From the NCBI RefSeq assembly GCF_003633755.1, contig NZ_RBIL01000001.1:3147426-3211425 (forward strand): 64,000 nt of DNA, in the 5' to 3' direction. Shown here one piece after another: positions 8,266 through 18,278 of the stretch. The notes beneath the pieces were generated by a model, which did not search any database, had not been told where the DNA came from, and worked only from the letters and a program-made list of their open reading frames with translations. The position numbers and the translations under genes were made by a program. How positions within the stretch are numbered: position 1 is the stretch's first letter; each line of letters opens with the position of its first letter. The stretch comes from Solirubrobacter pauli (GTDB lineage: Bacteria > Actinomycetota > Thermoleophilia > Solirubrobacterales > Solirubrobacteraceae).

Positions 8266-9587
8266 GGATGCCGCTGCGGTTCAAGCTCACGCTCGCGTTC
8301 ACGGGCGTGATGGCCGTCCTGCTGACCGCCGCCGGGATCGTCCTCAGCGTGCTGGTGGCCGAGAACCTGGACTCGACGATCGACGACGGGCTCGGCGCCC
8401 GCGCGCGCGACGCGGCCGCCGTCGTGCGCGGCGGCGCGCTCGCCGCCACGGGCGAGCCGTACGCGCAGGTGCTCACGCTGGACGGCCGCGTGAAGGACAC
8501 GAGCACCGGGGCGGGCAACCGGCCCCTGCTGGACTCGACCGAGGTGGCCGCCGCGCGGGCGGGCGACGTGATCGCCGAAGCCCGCCGTGACAGCACCGAC
8601 CTGCGGCTGCTCGCCCGCCCGGTGCGGGCCGACGGGGAGCCGGCGATCCTGGTCGTCGGCGAGTCGCTCGTGCAGCGCGAGAAAGCGCTCGCCGCCCTCC
8701 ACGCGCTGCTGCTGGTCGGCGGTCCGCTCGCGCTGCTGATCGCGTCCGCGATCGGCTACGCGCTCGCCGCCGCCGCGCTGCGCCCGGTCGAGCGGATGCG
8801 GCGGCACGCGGCCGCGTTCACCGCCGCCGAGACGAGCGAGCGATTGCCCGTCCCGCCCGCGAACGACGAGATCGGGCGGCTGGGCCGGACGCTCAACGAG
8901 ATGCTCGACCGGCTCCAGGTGGCGTTCAAGCGCGAGCGCGCGTTCGTGAGCGACGCGTCGCACGAGCTGCGCACGCCGCTGGCGATCCTGCGCACGGAGC
9001 TCGAGCTCGCGTTGCGCGGCGAGCACACGCGCGACGAGCTCGAAGACGCGCTGCGCTCCGCCGCCGAGGAGGCCGAGCGGCTCTCACGGCTCGCCGAGGA
9101 CCTGCTCGTGATCGCCCGCTCCGACCAGGGCCGCCTACCGGTGCGACCGGAGCCGATCGAGGCGGGCGAGATGCTCGCGCGCGTCGCCGGGCGGTTCCGC
9201 ACGCGCGCCCGCGCCGAGGGGCGCCCGCTGGCGCCGGACCCGTCGCCCGGCGTGATCTTCGAGGCGGACCCGGCGCGGATCGAGCAGGCGCTGGCGAACC
9301 TCGTCGACAACGCGCTCCACCACGGCACGGGCACGGTGCGGCTGAGCGCGCGGGAGGCCGACGGCGCGGTCGAGCTGCACGTCAGCGACGAAGGGCCCGG
9401 CTTCCCACCCGACTTCATCCCGCGCGCGTTCGAGCGCTTCACGCGCGCGGACGAAGCGCGCACGCGGGGCGGCACCGGCCTCGGGCTCGCCATCGCCGCG
9501 GCGATCGCGACGGCGCACGGAGGTACCGCGCACGCGGCGAACGGAGAACGCGGCGCCGACGTCTGGATCTCGCTCCCATCAACATGA
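8262..9587 (+). CDS. Sensor histidine kinase (HAMP, HisKA, HATPase)
   Basis: Orthodox membrane histidine kinase, 441 aa. TM1 at residues 10-32, an extracytoplasmic loop of about 110 residues, TM2 near 145-168, then a HAMP linker (RPVERMRRHAAAF). The H-box SDASHELRTPLAIL carries the phosphorylated His. N-box NLVDNALHHG, G1 DEGPGF and G2 GGTGLGLAI are all intact. It overlaps the HDOD gene by GTGA. The response regulator follows after about 90 bp, so the kinase and regulator are very likely partners. The signal sensed is unknown. An ATG six bases further in is an alternative start. Confidence 0.93.
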   Translation: MRMPLRFKLTLAFTGVMAVLLTAAGIVLSVLVAENLDSTIDDGLGARARDAAAVVRGGALAATGEPYAQVLTLDGRVKDTSTGAGNRPLLDSTEVAAARAGDVIAEARRDSTDLRLLARPVRADGEPAILVVGESLVQREKALAALHALLLVGGPLALLIASAIGYALAAAALRPVERMRRHAAAFTAAETSERLPVPPANDEIGRLGRTLNEMLDRLQVAFKRERAFVSDASHELRTPLAILRTELELALRGEHTRDELEDALRSAAEEAERLSRLAEDLLVIARSDQGRLPVRPEPIEAGEMLARVAGRFRTRARAEGRPLAPDPSPGVIFEADPARIEQALANLVDNALHHGTGTVRLSAREADGAVELHVSDEGPGFPPDFIPRAFERFTRADEARTRGGTGLGLAIAAAIATAHGGTAHAANGERGADVWISLPST

Positions 9588-9590
9588 GCC

Positions 9591-9622
9591 GCGCTCTCAT
9601 GAAAGCGCTCTCATCTTCTCAT
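9591..9622 (+). promoter_or_regulatory. Direct-repeat operator upstream of the OmpR-type regulator
   Basis: GCGCTCTCAT occurs at 9591-9600 and again at 9605-9614, and the TCTCAT core recurs at 9617-9622, followed by TACGCT (9624-9629), a candidate -10 box. Tandem TCTCAT-like half-sites just upstream of an OmpR/PhoB-class regulator are typical of autoregulatory binding sites. That the neighbouring regulator binds here is inference. Confidence 0.6.
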
Positions 9623-9678
9623 CTACGCTTCATTGACGAGCAGGAAGATGCTCACCAACACGAGAGATGGGGTCTGGA

Positions 9679-10347
9679 ATGCGCGTGCTGGTGGTCGAGG
9701 ACGAGATCAAGATGGCGAGCCTGATCCGGCGCGGTCTGCGCTCGGAAGGGCTGGCGGCCGATGTGGCCATCAAGGGCGAGGACGCGCTTTGGATGGCGGG
9801 TTCTACGGGCTACGACGCGATCGTGCTCGACGTCATGCTCCCCGGGATCGACGGCTTCGAGACGTGCCGCCGCCTCCGTGAGGAGGGCATCTGGTCGCCG
9901 GTGATCATGCTCACCGCGCGCGACAGCGTGGAGGACCGCGTCGCCGGCCTCGACGGTGGCGCCGACGACTACCTGGCCAAGCCGTTCTCGTTCGCCGAGC
10001 TGCTCGCGCGCCTGCGCGCGCTCGCCCGTCGCGGCCCGGTGGAGCGCCCGGCGGTGCTCGAGGTCGGCACGCTCAAGCTCGACCCCGCCGCCCGCCGCGT
10101 CTGGCGCGAGGAGACCGAGGTCAACCTCAGCGCGAAGGAGTTCCAGCTCCTGGAGACGTTCATGCGTCACCCGGGCGAGGTGCTCTCGCGCTACCAGCTG
10201 CTCGAGCACGCGTGGGACTACGACTACGAGAACCGCTCGAACATCGTCGACGTCTACGTCCGCTACCTGCGCGACAAGATCGACCGTCCGTTCGGCGTGA
10301 CGCAGCTCGAGACCGTGCGCGGCGCGGGCTACCGGCTCAAGGACTAG
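9679..10347 (+). CDS. OmpR/PhoB-family response regulator
   Basis: Two-component DNA-binding regulator of about 222 aa. The receiver domain begins MRVLVVEDE, with the phospho-acceptor Asp in VLDVMLPGIDG, the conserved Thr in MLTARD and Lys in DDYLAKPFSF. The C-terminal winged helix has LSAKEFQLLETFMRHPGEV and ends at RGAGYRL. The start at ATG 9679 is preferred because it begins at the family's first beta strand; an in-frame ATG lies four codons upstream at 9667. It is the presumed partner of the kinase at 8262-9587 and probably binds the TCTCAT repeats before its own gene. Confidence 0.94.
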   Translation: MRVLVVEDEIKMASLIRRGLRSEGLAADVAIKGEDALWMAGSTGYDAIVLDVMLPGIDGFETCRRLREEGIWSPVIMLTARDSVEDRVAGLDGGADDYLAKPFSFAELLARLRALARRGPVERPAVLEVGTLKLDPAARRVWREETEVNLSAKEFQLLETFMRHPGEVLSRYQLLEHAWDYDYENRSNIVDVYVRYLRDKIDRPFGVTQLETVRGAGYRLKD

Positions 10348-10390
10348 GTCCGGCGGAACCGGCCCGCGCGGGCCGGTGTAGAAGAGGGCG

Positions 10391-10927
10391 GTGGCTCGAG
10401 CGCTCACGGAGAGCGAGCTCATCGCCCTCGCCGTGGAGGGTGATGGCGACGCGTACGCGTCGCTCGTCCGTGCGCACCAGGACATCGCCTTCCGCACCGC
10501 CATGCTCATCACCCAGGACGCCGCCGAGGCCGAGGAAGCCGCCCAGGACGCCTTCGTGAAGGCGTGGCGGGCGCTGCCCCGCTTCCGCCGGGGTGAGCCG
10601 TGGCGGCCGTGGCTGCTGACGATCGTCGCCAACGAGGCGCGCAACCGGCGCCGCTCGGCGGGCCGTCGCAGCGCGCTGGCGTTGCGCGCCGAGCCGCCGC
10701 TCCCGGACCGCTCGGCCGAGTCCGCGGTGCTCGCGGCGGAGACGCGCGGCGCGCTGCTGAGCGCGCTCTCCCGCCTGCGCGAAGACGACCGCCTCGTGCT
10801 CGGCTGCCGCTACCTGCTCGAGCTCAGCGAAGCCGAGACCGCGGCCGCTCTCGGCGTCCGGCCGGGCACGGTGAAGTCGCGCACGTCGCGCGCGCTCGCA
10901 CGCCTCCGCGAGGAGATCCCGGGATGA
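10391..10927 (+). CDS. ECF-type RNA polymerase sigma factor
   Basis: Sigma-70 family sigma factor of 178 aa with the ECF layout. Region 2 (about residues 20-85) includes the segment DAAEAEEAAQDAFVKAWRALPRF with the usual conserved acidic and aromatic positions. Region 4 (about 118-172) has the helix-turn-helix LSEAETAAALGVRPGTVKSR. It starts with GTG. Its TGA overlaps the ATG of the next gene (ATGA), whose product is a single-pass membrane protein, so the pair looks like a sigma/anti-sigma unit. Target promoters are not evident from the window. Confidence 0.92.
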   Translation: MARALTESELIALAVEGDGDAYASLVRAHQDIAFRTAMLITQDAAEAEEAAQDAFVKAWRALPRFRRGEPWRPWLLTIVANEARNRRRSAGRRSALALRAEPPLPDRSAESAVLAAETRGALLSALSRLREDDRLVLGCRYLLELSEAETAAALGVRPGTVKSRTSRALARLREEIPG

Positions 10928-11637
10928 CGCCCGACCTCGAACGCGCCCTGCGCGAGCTCGACGTGGACTGGCCGGCGACGCCCGACCTGTCTGCGAGGGT
11001 CCACGCGCGGATCGCGACCGAGCCACCGCCGGGCCGCATCCCCGCGCGTCGCTTCGGCCGGCCCCGCGCGCGGCTCGCCGCCGTTGCCGGGGCCGTCGCG
11101 CTCGTGCTCGCCGGCGGGACCCTCGCCGTGCCCGAGGCGCGCTCGACCGTGCTGCGCTGGCTCGGGCTCGAGAGCGTCGAGATCAAACGCGAGGAGCCGC
11201 GCGCCACGCCCGGCGCCGGGCTGCGGCTCGGGACGCCGACCACGCTCGGGGCGCTCGGCGTCCCCGTGCTCCAGGCCCGCGACCTGGGCACGCCGGGCGT
11301 CTACGCGACGACGCTGCCCGACGGGTCGACGGCGGCCTCGCTGGTCTACGACGGGCCGGTGCTCGTGCAGACGTTCAAGGCACGCGTGACGCCGTTCATC
11401 GAGAAGACGGTCGGCTCCGGGGCGGCCGTCGAGCGGCTGCGCGTCGACGGCGCGCCGGCCTTCTGGATCACGAACCCGCACGGGTTCGCGTACCAGTCGG
11501 CGAGCGGGTTCGGGTTCGAGGACCAGCGGATCGCCGGCCGGACGCTGCTCGTCGAGCGGCGCGACGGGCTGCTGCTGCGGATCGAGGGCGTCGACTCACG
11601 CGATCGCGCCGTCGCGCTCGCGCGCTCAGTTCAGTGA
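10924..11637 (+). CDS. Single-pass membrane protein, candidate anti-sigma partner
   Basis: Protein of 237 aa coupled to the ECF sigma gene by ATGA overlap. A cytoplasmic N-terminus of about 45 residues is followed by a transmembrane helix (LAAVAGAVALVLAGGTLAV) and an extracytoplasmic domain of about 170 residues, including a WLGLESVEIKRE segment after the helix and a DUF4367-like C-terminus. The location fits an anti-sigma factor or membrane sensor. The N-terminus lacks the HxxxCxxC zinc motif of ZAS-type anti-sigmas, so binding to the sigma factor is inferred from context only. Its 3' end overlaps the convergent yqgE-like gene by 12 bp. Confidence 0.65.
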   Translation: MTPDLERALRELDVDWPATPDLSARVHARIATEPPPGRIPARRFGRPRARLAAVAGAVALVLAGGTLAVPEARSTVLRWLGLESVEIKREEPRATPGAGLRLGTPTTLGALGVPVLQARDLGTPGVYATTLPDGSTAASLVYDGPVLVQTFKARVTPFIEKTVGSGAAVERLRVDGAPAFWITNPHGFAYQSASGFGFEDQRIAGRTLLVERRDGLLLRIEGVDSRDRAVALARSVQ

Positions 11638-12177
11638 GGGGTCCTCGGGCATCGTCGCCAGCAGCGCGTAGCGATGCCCCTTGCGGCGCAACACCGCGGC
11701 CCACAGCTCCGAGGGGTCGGCGGTGAAGATCTCGTCGCGGGTCGGCGGCTCGATGATCCACGCCTCCTCGGCGAGCTCCTCCTCGAGCTGACCGGGACCC
11801 CAGCCGGCGTGGCCGGCGAACACCCGCGCGCGGCGGATCGCGCCGGACAGATCGTCCGGGTCGTCGGCGTCCGCCCCGATGAAGCCGAGGTCGGTGTCCA
11901 CGAGCGCGCCCGCGAGCTCGGGCCGGTCGAACTCGGCGAGCACGATCACGGCGGTCTCGGCGACCGGACCGCCGACGTAGACGGGCTCCTCGTCACCCGC
12001 GAGCCACGACAGGTCCGGCACCGCCTCGCCGACCGTGGAGCCGGCGGGCCGGTTGAGGACGAGCCCCATCGCGCCCTCGTCCGTGTGCTCCGCGATCAGG
12101 ACGACGGTGCGGACGAAGTTCGGGTCGCGCAGGACGGGCGACGCGAGGATCAGCTTGCCGCGCAGGGACTCGGCCAT
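11626..12177 (-). CDS. YqgE/AlgH family protein (UPF0301)
   Basis: Protein of 183 aa matching the YqgE/AlgH family from end to end. It opens with LRGKLILASPVLRDPNFVRTV, continues with the EGAMGLVLNRP signature, and has VYVGGPV and the FAGHAGWGPGQLEEEL block. The family is widespread but its biochemical role is unsettled. It sits 13 bp downstream of the minus-strand secreted protein gene and overlaps the convergent membrane-protein gene by 12 bp. Confidence 0.93.
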   Translation of the reverse strand: MAESLRGKLILASPVLRDPNFVRTVVLIAEHTDEGAMGLVLNRPAGSTVGEAVPDLSWLAGDEEPVYVGGPVAETAVIVLAEFDRPELAGALVDTDLGFIGADADDPDDLSGAIRRARVFAGHAGWGPGQLEEELAEEAWIIEPPTRDEIFTADPSELWAAVLRRKGHRYALLATMPEDPSLN

Positions 12178-12190
12178 CCCTGCATTGTGC

Positions 12191-13756
12191 CTACGAGCGC
12201 TTCGCCTTGGTCGACTTCGACGTCTTGGACCGCTTCTTGGTCGTCGCCTTCTTCTTCTTGACCGACGACTTCTTCTTCTTGGCGGACGACTTCTTGGCCT
12301 TGCCCGACTTCTTCTTCTTGGAGGACGTGCCCGCCTTGACCTTGGACTTCTTGCCCTTCTTGGAGGTCGAGGAGACCGGGCGGTTGACGCCGGAACCGCC
12401 GACCGGAGCCGTCGGGTTCGAGGCCGCCGCGGCGGACCCGTCGGGGTTCGTGGCCACGATCGTCACGCGCAGGCGACGCCCGAGGTCGTCGCTCGTCACC
12501 AGGTAGGTCTGATCCGTGGCGGCGTCGATGTCCTCCCAGCCGGCGGCCGCGAGGCGCTGCCACTGGTAGGTGTAGCCCGTCGGCCCGTTGCTCCACGCGC
12601 CGGTGCCCGCCGTCAGGGTCGAGCCGCGGCGCAGGCCGCCGGCGACCGTCGGCGGCGCGGTCGCGGCCGGGGGCTGCGGAACCCACTGCGCACCGCCGCC
12701 GCACGCGGGGGCGATCTCGCCGCAGGGCGCCAGGAACGCCGACTCGTACGTGTTCCAGTGCGTCGCCAGGTAGCTGCCCGGGGCCGGGGCGGGGTTGAAG
12801 TAGTCGTCGCGGCCGCAGTCGAAGTTCTGCGGGATCGCGCCCGGCAGGCCCGTGCAGTCGATCTGCATCGCGTGCGCCGCGCCGGCGTCCTCGACGTAGC
12901 ACATGACGTCGGCGCCCTGCCAGCAGTGGCCGTAGTTCGGGGCCGAGCCGCCGCGCGGCTGCGTCGAGTGCGGAGCCCCCCACTGGACGGCGCCGAGGTT
13001 GTGCGTCATCTCGTGCAGGAAGCCCTCCGGCCACCAGCCCCAGCGGGCGTTGGTGGGCGCGGCGGCGCCGTCACGGCTGAAGAGGATCGAGGTGAGCCCG
13101 CCGCGGTTGTGGACGTTCGCGGCGCCGGGCTTCTCGCCGGACGCGCCCATGATCGTCTCGCCGAGGCCGTACTCCTGCGTGCCGCCGGCGAGGCCGTCGG
13201 CGATCACGATCGCGTTGCGCGGCGTGTTCGTCGCGCCCAGCGCGCGCTGGACGGCGCCGGAGATCGCGCCGAAGTTGTCGGCGTACTGGGCGCGCGTGCC
13301 CGGCAGCGGGACGATCTGGATGTCCACGTACTGGGCGCCGCAGCTCGTGCCCATGTCGAAGCGGATCGCCTTGGTGCCGCCGCTCTGGGCGCTCAGGAAG
13401 CGCTGGACGATGGCGACGTTGGCCTGGATGGCGTCGCGCCAGCCGGCGAAGCGGTTGGGACGATCGGCCGCGAACGCGTAGACGACCTTGAACTGCGCCT
13501 TGGTGGCCGGCGTGGCGGCGTTGGCGGTGTTGTCGGTCGTGCGGTCCTCGCCACACCAGCTCGTCGGCAGCCCGTCGCCGCCGTCGGCGGCGGCCCGCGC
13601 GGTCACGACGACCTCGGCGAGGTTGACGTCCTGCAGCTGCCCGCGGGTGTCGAGGTGGGTGAGCCGCTCGCCGGACTGGTGCTGCAAGGCGTACGTCGGA
13701 AGCGCGAGGGTCGCAAGCGCGAATACGGCAGCGCCGATCGAGTGCAGGCGGATCAT
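12191..13756 (-). CDS. Secreted zinc-metalloprotease-like protein with Ig-like domain and lysine-rich tail
   Basis: Exported protein of 521 aa with an N-terminal signal peptide. The central domain (about residues 65-340) contains EGFLHEMTHNLGAVQ, an HExxH motif with a following conserved Gly as in metzincin-like zinc peptidases, and several cysteines. An Ig-like domain (about 365-450) of the WQRL ... TSDDLGRRLRVTIVATN type follows. The last 65 residues are about half lysine (KKKKS-type runs) and resemble a histone H1 tail, which could bind wall polyanions, DNA or lipids. Homologous ends in other secreted actinobacterial proteins suggest an attachment role. Proteolysis is predicted from the motif only. 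Confidence 0.72.
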   Translation of the reverse strand: MIRLHSIGAAVFALATLALPTYALQHQSGERLTHLDTRGQLQDVNLAEVVVTARAAADGGDGLPTSWCGEDRTTDNTANAATPATKAQFKVVYAFAADRPNRFAGWRDAIQANVAIVQRFLSAQSGGTKAIRFDMGTSCGAQYVDIQIVPLPGTRAQYADNFGAISGAVQRALGATNTPRNAIVIADGLAGGTQEYGLGETIMGASGEKPGAANVHNRGGLTSILFSRDGAAAPTNARWGWWPEGFLHEMTHNLGAVQWGAPHSTQPRGGSAPNYGHCWQGADVMCYVEDAGAAHAMQIDCTGLPGAIPQNFDCGRDDYFNPAPAPGSYLATHWNTYESAFLAPCGEIAPACGGGAQWVPQPPAATAPPTVAGGLRRGSTLTAGTGAWSNGPTGYTYQWQRLAAAGWEDIDAATDQTYLVTSDDLGRRLRVTIVATNPDGSAAAASNPTAPVGGSGVNRPVSSTSKKGKKSKVKAGTSSKKKKSGKAKKSSAKKKKSSVKKKKATTKKRSKTSKSTKAKRS

Positions 13757-13790
13757 CTTGCCTGAGTCATCGACCCAGGCGGCAGCGTCC

Positions 13791-14918
13791 TTAAGCCGTC
13801 TTTGTCAGCTGACGAGCCGGATCGATGCCCCAGCGCCCGGCCAGCGCCTCGAGCTCGTCCGAGACCGCCCAGCGGTCCGGCAACGGCTCGTCGCCTTCGA
13901 AGTCGGGCGTGGCGCCCTTGAGCAGCATCGAGCCCGCGTTGTCGCCGATCGCGCGGATCTCGGCGACCTCCTCGGGGCTGAGCGGTGACGGCTCGCTGAC
14001 GGCCGCCAGCTCGGCGCGCTTGTCCTCGATCGACTTCTCGCTGCCCGGCTCTTCGATCAGCGTGGGCGCGACCACGTGCACGGGCCCGTGCGCGAGGTTC
14101 CAGTGGCAGGCGAGCTGCAGCGGCGTCAGCCCGTGGCGCTCGGCGATCGGCCGCATCCGCTCGAGCTTCTCGCGCCCCGCCTCGACCCAGCCCGCGGGCC
14201 GGAAGCCGCGATGGTCGTAGCGCGGGAACGCGTGCCCGGGCAGGACGTCGTCGTGGAAGAGCCCGCCGTAGTCGACGACGCGGGTGATGAGCCGCACGTC
14301 GTGGCGTTCGGCGGCGGGGATCACGAGCTCCCCCGGCCACGGCTCCATCGGGTTGAGGATCACCATCGCCCAGTCGATCCGGTCGCCGAAGCGCTCGAAG
14401 CAGTCGATGACGTCGAGCGTGAAGCCGTTCGCCGGGCCCGGCGCGACGCCGAGCGACCGGGTCAACCCGTCGGCGCGGACCGCCTCCAGCGCGTCCCAGA
14501 CGGCTTCACTCGTGTAGCCCGTGCGGTCCGGGTTGTGCAGCAGCAGGACGTCGAAGGCGTCCACACCGCAGCGCTCGAGGCTGCGCTCGGTCGCCATTCG
14601 GACATAGTCCGCGTAGCCTTCCGGTCCACGCAGGCGCGGATCCGTGAAGCGCGGGAAGCCCTTCGCCCCCTCGCGCTCGCCCTCGTAGAAGTCGTGCCCG
14701 ATCGCCCCGACGAGGGTGTATTGATCGCGCGAAACCCCAGCCAGGGCGCGGCCTAGCACACGATCCGCGTCCCCCGAGCCGTAGGTGTCCGCGGTCAGCA
14801 CTGTCGCGATACCCTGACCAGGGCGCAGGAGGGCAGCGAGCCGGTCGTCGTCGACCGGTTCACCGAAGTGCATGAAGCGGCCACCGCTCCATGTCCCGAC
14901 GGCGGCACTGGACAGCAC
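13791..14918 (-). CDS. Aldo/keto reductase family protein
   Basis: NAD(P)H-dependent aldo/keto reductase-like enzyme of about 376 aa. Family features include TYGSGDADRVLGRAL near the N-terminus (Asp/Tyr region), DVLLLHNPDR, the SLGVAPG strand and a C-terminal region with EEVAEIRAIGDN. The GTG at 14918 is chosen because AAGGGAAG lies about 11 nt upstream and it avoids overlapping the divergent protease gene. A longer frame starts at ATG 14990 but would run into that gene's signal-peptide region. Substrate unknown. Confidence 0.8.
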   Translation of the reverse strand: MLSSAAVGTWSGGRFMHFGEPVDDDRLAALLRPGQGIATVLTADTYGSGDADRVLGRALAGVSRDQYTLVGAIGHDFYEGEREGAKGFPRFTDPRLRGPEGYADYVRMATERSLERCGVDAFDVLLLHNPDRTGYTSEAVWDALEAVRADGLTRSLGVAPGPANGFTLDVIDCFERFGDRIDWAMVILNPMEPWPGELVIPAAERHDVRLITRVVDYGGLFHDDVLPGHAFPRYDHRGFRPAGWVEAGREKLERMRPIAERHGLTPLQLACHWNLAHGPVHVVAPTLIEEPGSEKSIEDKRAELAAVSEPSPLSPEEVAEIRAIGDNAGSMLLKGATPDFEGDEPLPDRWAVSDELEALAGRWGIDPARQLTKTA

Positions 14919-14981
14919 CGGCCGATGGTCTTCCCTTAAGTGTTCACTCAAGGCCCCCAAGAGATTGCCGATGATACGAGG

Positions 14982-16975
<1,994 letters not shown>

Positions 16976-16979
<4 letters not shown>

Positions 16980-17689
16980 CCGCGGGCGTCCTCGCCTTCG
17001 GCGACTCGATCACCAACGGCGGCGGGGAGCTCCAGTGGGGCGTCGCCTTGCAGTCGTGGTCGCTGTGGACCGCGCGCGGGCTCGGCCTCCCGTACACCGG
17101 CTACGCCGTCGACGGGGCGCGCGCCGAGCAGGTGGCCACCGAGCAGGTGCCCGCGTTCGAGGCCCGGACCGCGCTGCCCGGCGCCCGCTACGCCGTCGGC
17201 TGCCTGTACGCGGGCGTGAACGACGTGCGTGCGCCCGACTTCGACGCGGCCGCCTTCGAATCGGCGTACGCGCGGGTCGCCGCGTTCCTGGCCGAGCGGT
17301 GCGACCGGGTGCTGCTGGTCACGCTGCCGGAGGACCTGGGACGCCCGCGGGCCGCCGGGGTGGACGCCGGCAACGCCGCGATCCTGCGCGTCGCCGCCGA
17401 CGTCGGGGCGCTCGTCCTCGACCTGCGGGCGTTCGGGGCGCGCAACCTGGTGATGGTCGACCACGTGCACCCGACGGCCTTCGGGCAGGTGTGGATCGCC
17501 GAGCGGGCGCTGGACGTGCTCGCCGCCGACGGGATGGAAGTGCGTGTCCGCCCCGCCTCGCTGATCCACCCGGGCGGGCGCACGCCGCTGCGCGCCCTGC
17601 AGGGCGACTGGACCTACGTGTACCGGGCGCTCAGGCTGCGGGCTCTGGATGCCGCGGGTCGGGCGCGCCGAGCTGCGCGAGGCGCTTAG
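16976..17689 (+). CDS. SGNH/GDSL-type hydrolase
   Basis: Esterase or acyl hydrolase of 237 aa. Block I is VLAFGDSITNGGG with the nucleophile Ser. Block III is YAGVNDVR (GxND). Block V is DHVHPTAFG with the catalytic Asp and His. The start is TTG at 16976, overlapping the TGA of the protease gene as TTGA, which indicates coupling. There is no signal peptide, so it is probably intracellular. The last 59 bp overlap the convergent DUF3159 gene, the longest convergent overlap in the window. The substrate may be a lipid, acetyl-sugar or other ester. Confidence 0.85.
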
Positions 17690-18278
17690 GCACCCAGCGG
17701 TAGCCGAAGAACAGCAGCGCGCCGAACGCCGGGAGACCCATGGCGAGGGAGGCGACGCCGAGGAACTCGACCTCGCCCGCAAGGATGCCGGTCAGGAAGA
17801 CCAGCGCCCGCAGCAGGAACAGGCCGGCCCAGATCAGCGTGTACTCGGTCATCACGCGCCGGACCTCCGGGATCTTCTGCCACTCGGGGTCCGCGCGGTA
17901 GAGCGTGCTCACGATGTAGCCGGTGAGCGGGCGCCGGATCACGACCGACCCGGCGAAGATCACGAACAGGCCGCCCTGCTGGGCCACCTTCGGCCAGAAG
18001 AAGTCCTCGGCGTTGCCGCTGCGCACCGCGATGAACGCGGCGAGCGCGATGCCGAACAGGCCGCCGAGCGCGTTGACGACCGACTTGCGGCGCACGAGGC
18101 GCTCGACGAACATCACCACGCCGATCCCGACCGCCACGGCGGCGGCGACGTTGACCTCCTTGGTGATCGTGTAGACGATCACGAAGGCGATCGGCGCGAT
18201 CGTGGTGTCGGCGATCGCGCGCGGATCGCGCAGCGCGTCGAACGGGCCGGGCGGGTGCTCTGGGGGCGGTGCGCTCAC
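17631..18278 (-). CDS. DUF3159 family integral membrane protein
   Basis: Polytopic membrane protein of 215 aa with five to six predicted helices. RDPRAIADTTIAPIAFVIVY and the PVVxRPLTGY-like IRRPLTGYIVSTLYR segment are characteristic of the DUF3159 family, common in Actinobacteria and of unknown function. It starts with GTG at 18278, overlapping the TGA of the methyltransferase gene as GTGA, so the two are co-translated. That fits a membrane-linked modification role, but no substrate can be named. Confidence 0.88.
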   Translation of the reverse strand: MSAPPPEHPPGPFDALRDPRAIADTTIAPIAFVIVYTITKEVNVAAAVAVGIGVVMFVERLVRRKSVVNALGGLFGIALAAFIAVRSGNAEDFFWPKVAQQGGLFVIFAGSVVIRRPLTGYIVSTLYRADPEWQKIPEVRRVMTEYTLIWAGLFLLRALVFLTGILAGEVEFLGVASLAMGLPAFGALLFFGYRWVPKRLAQLGAPDPRHPEPAA

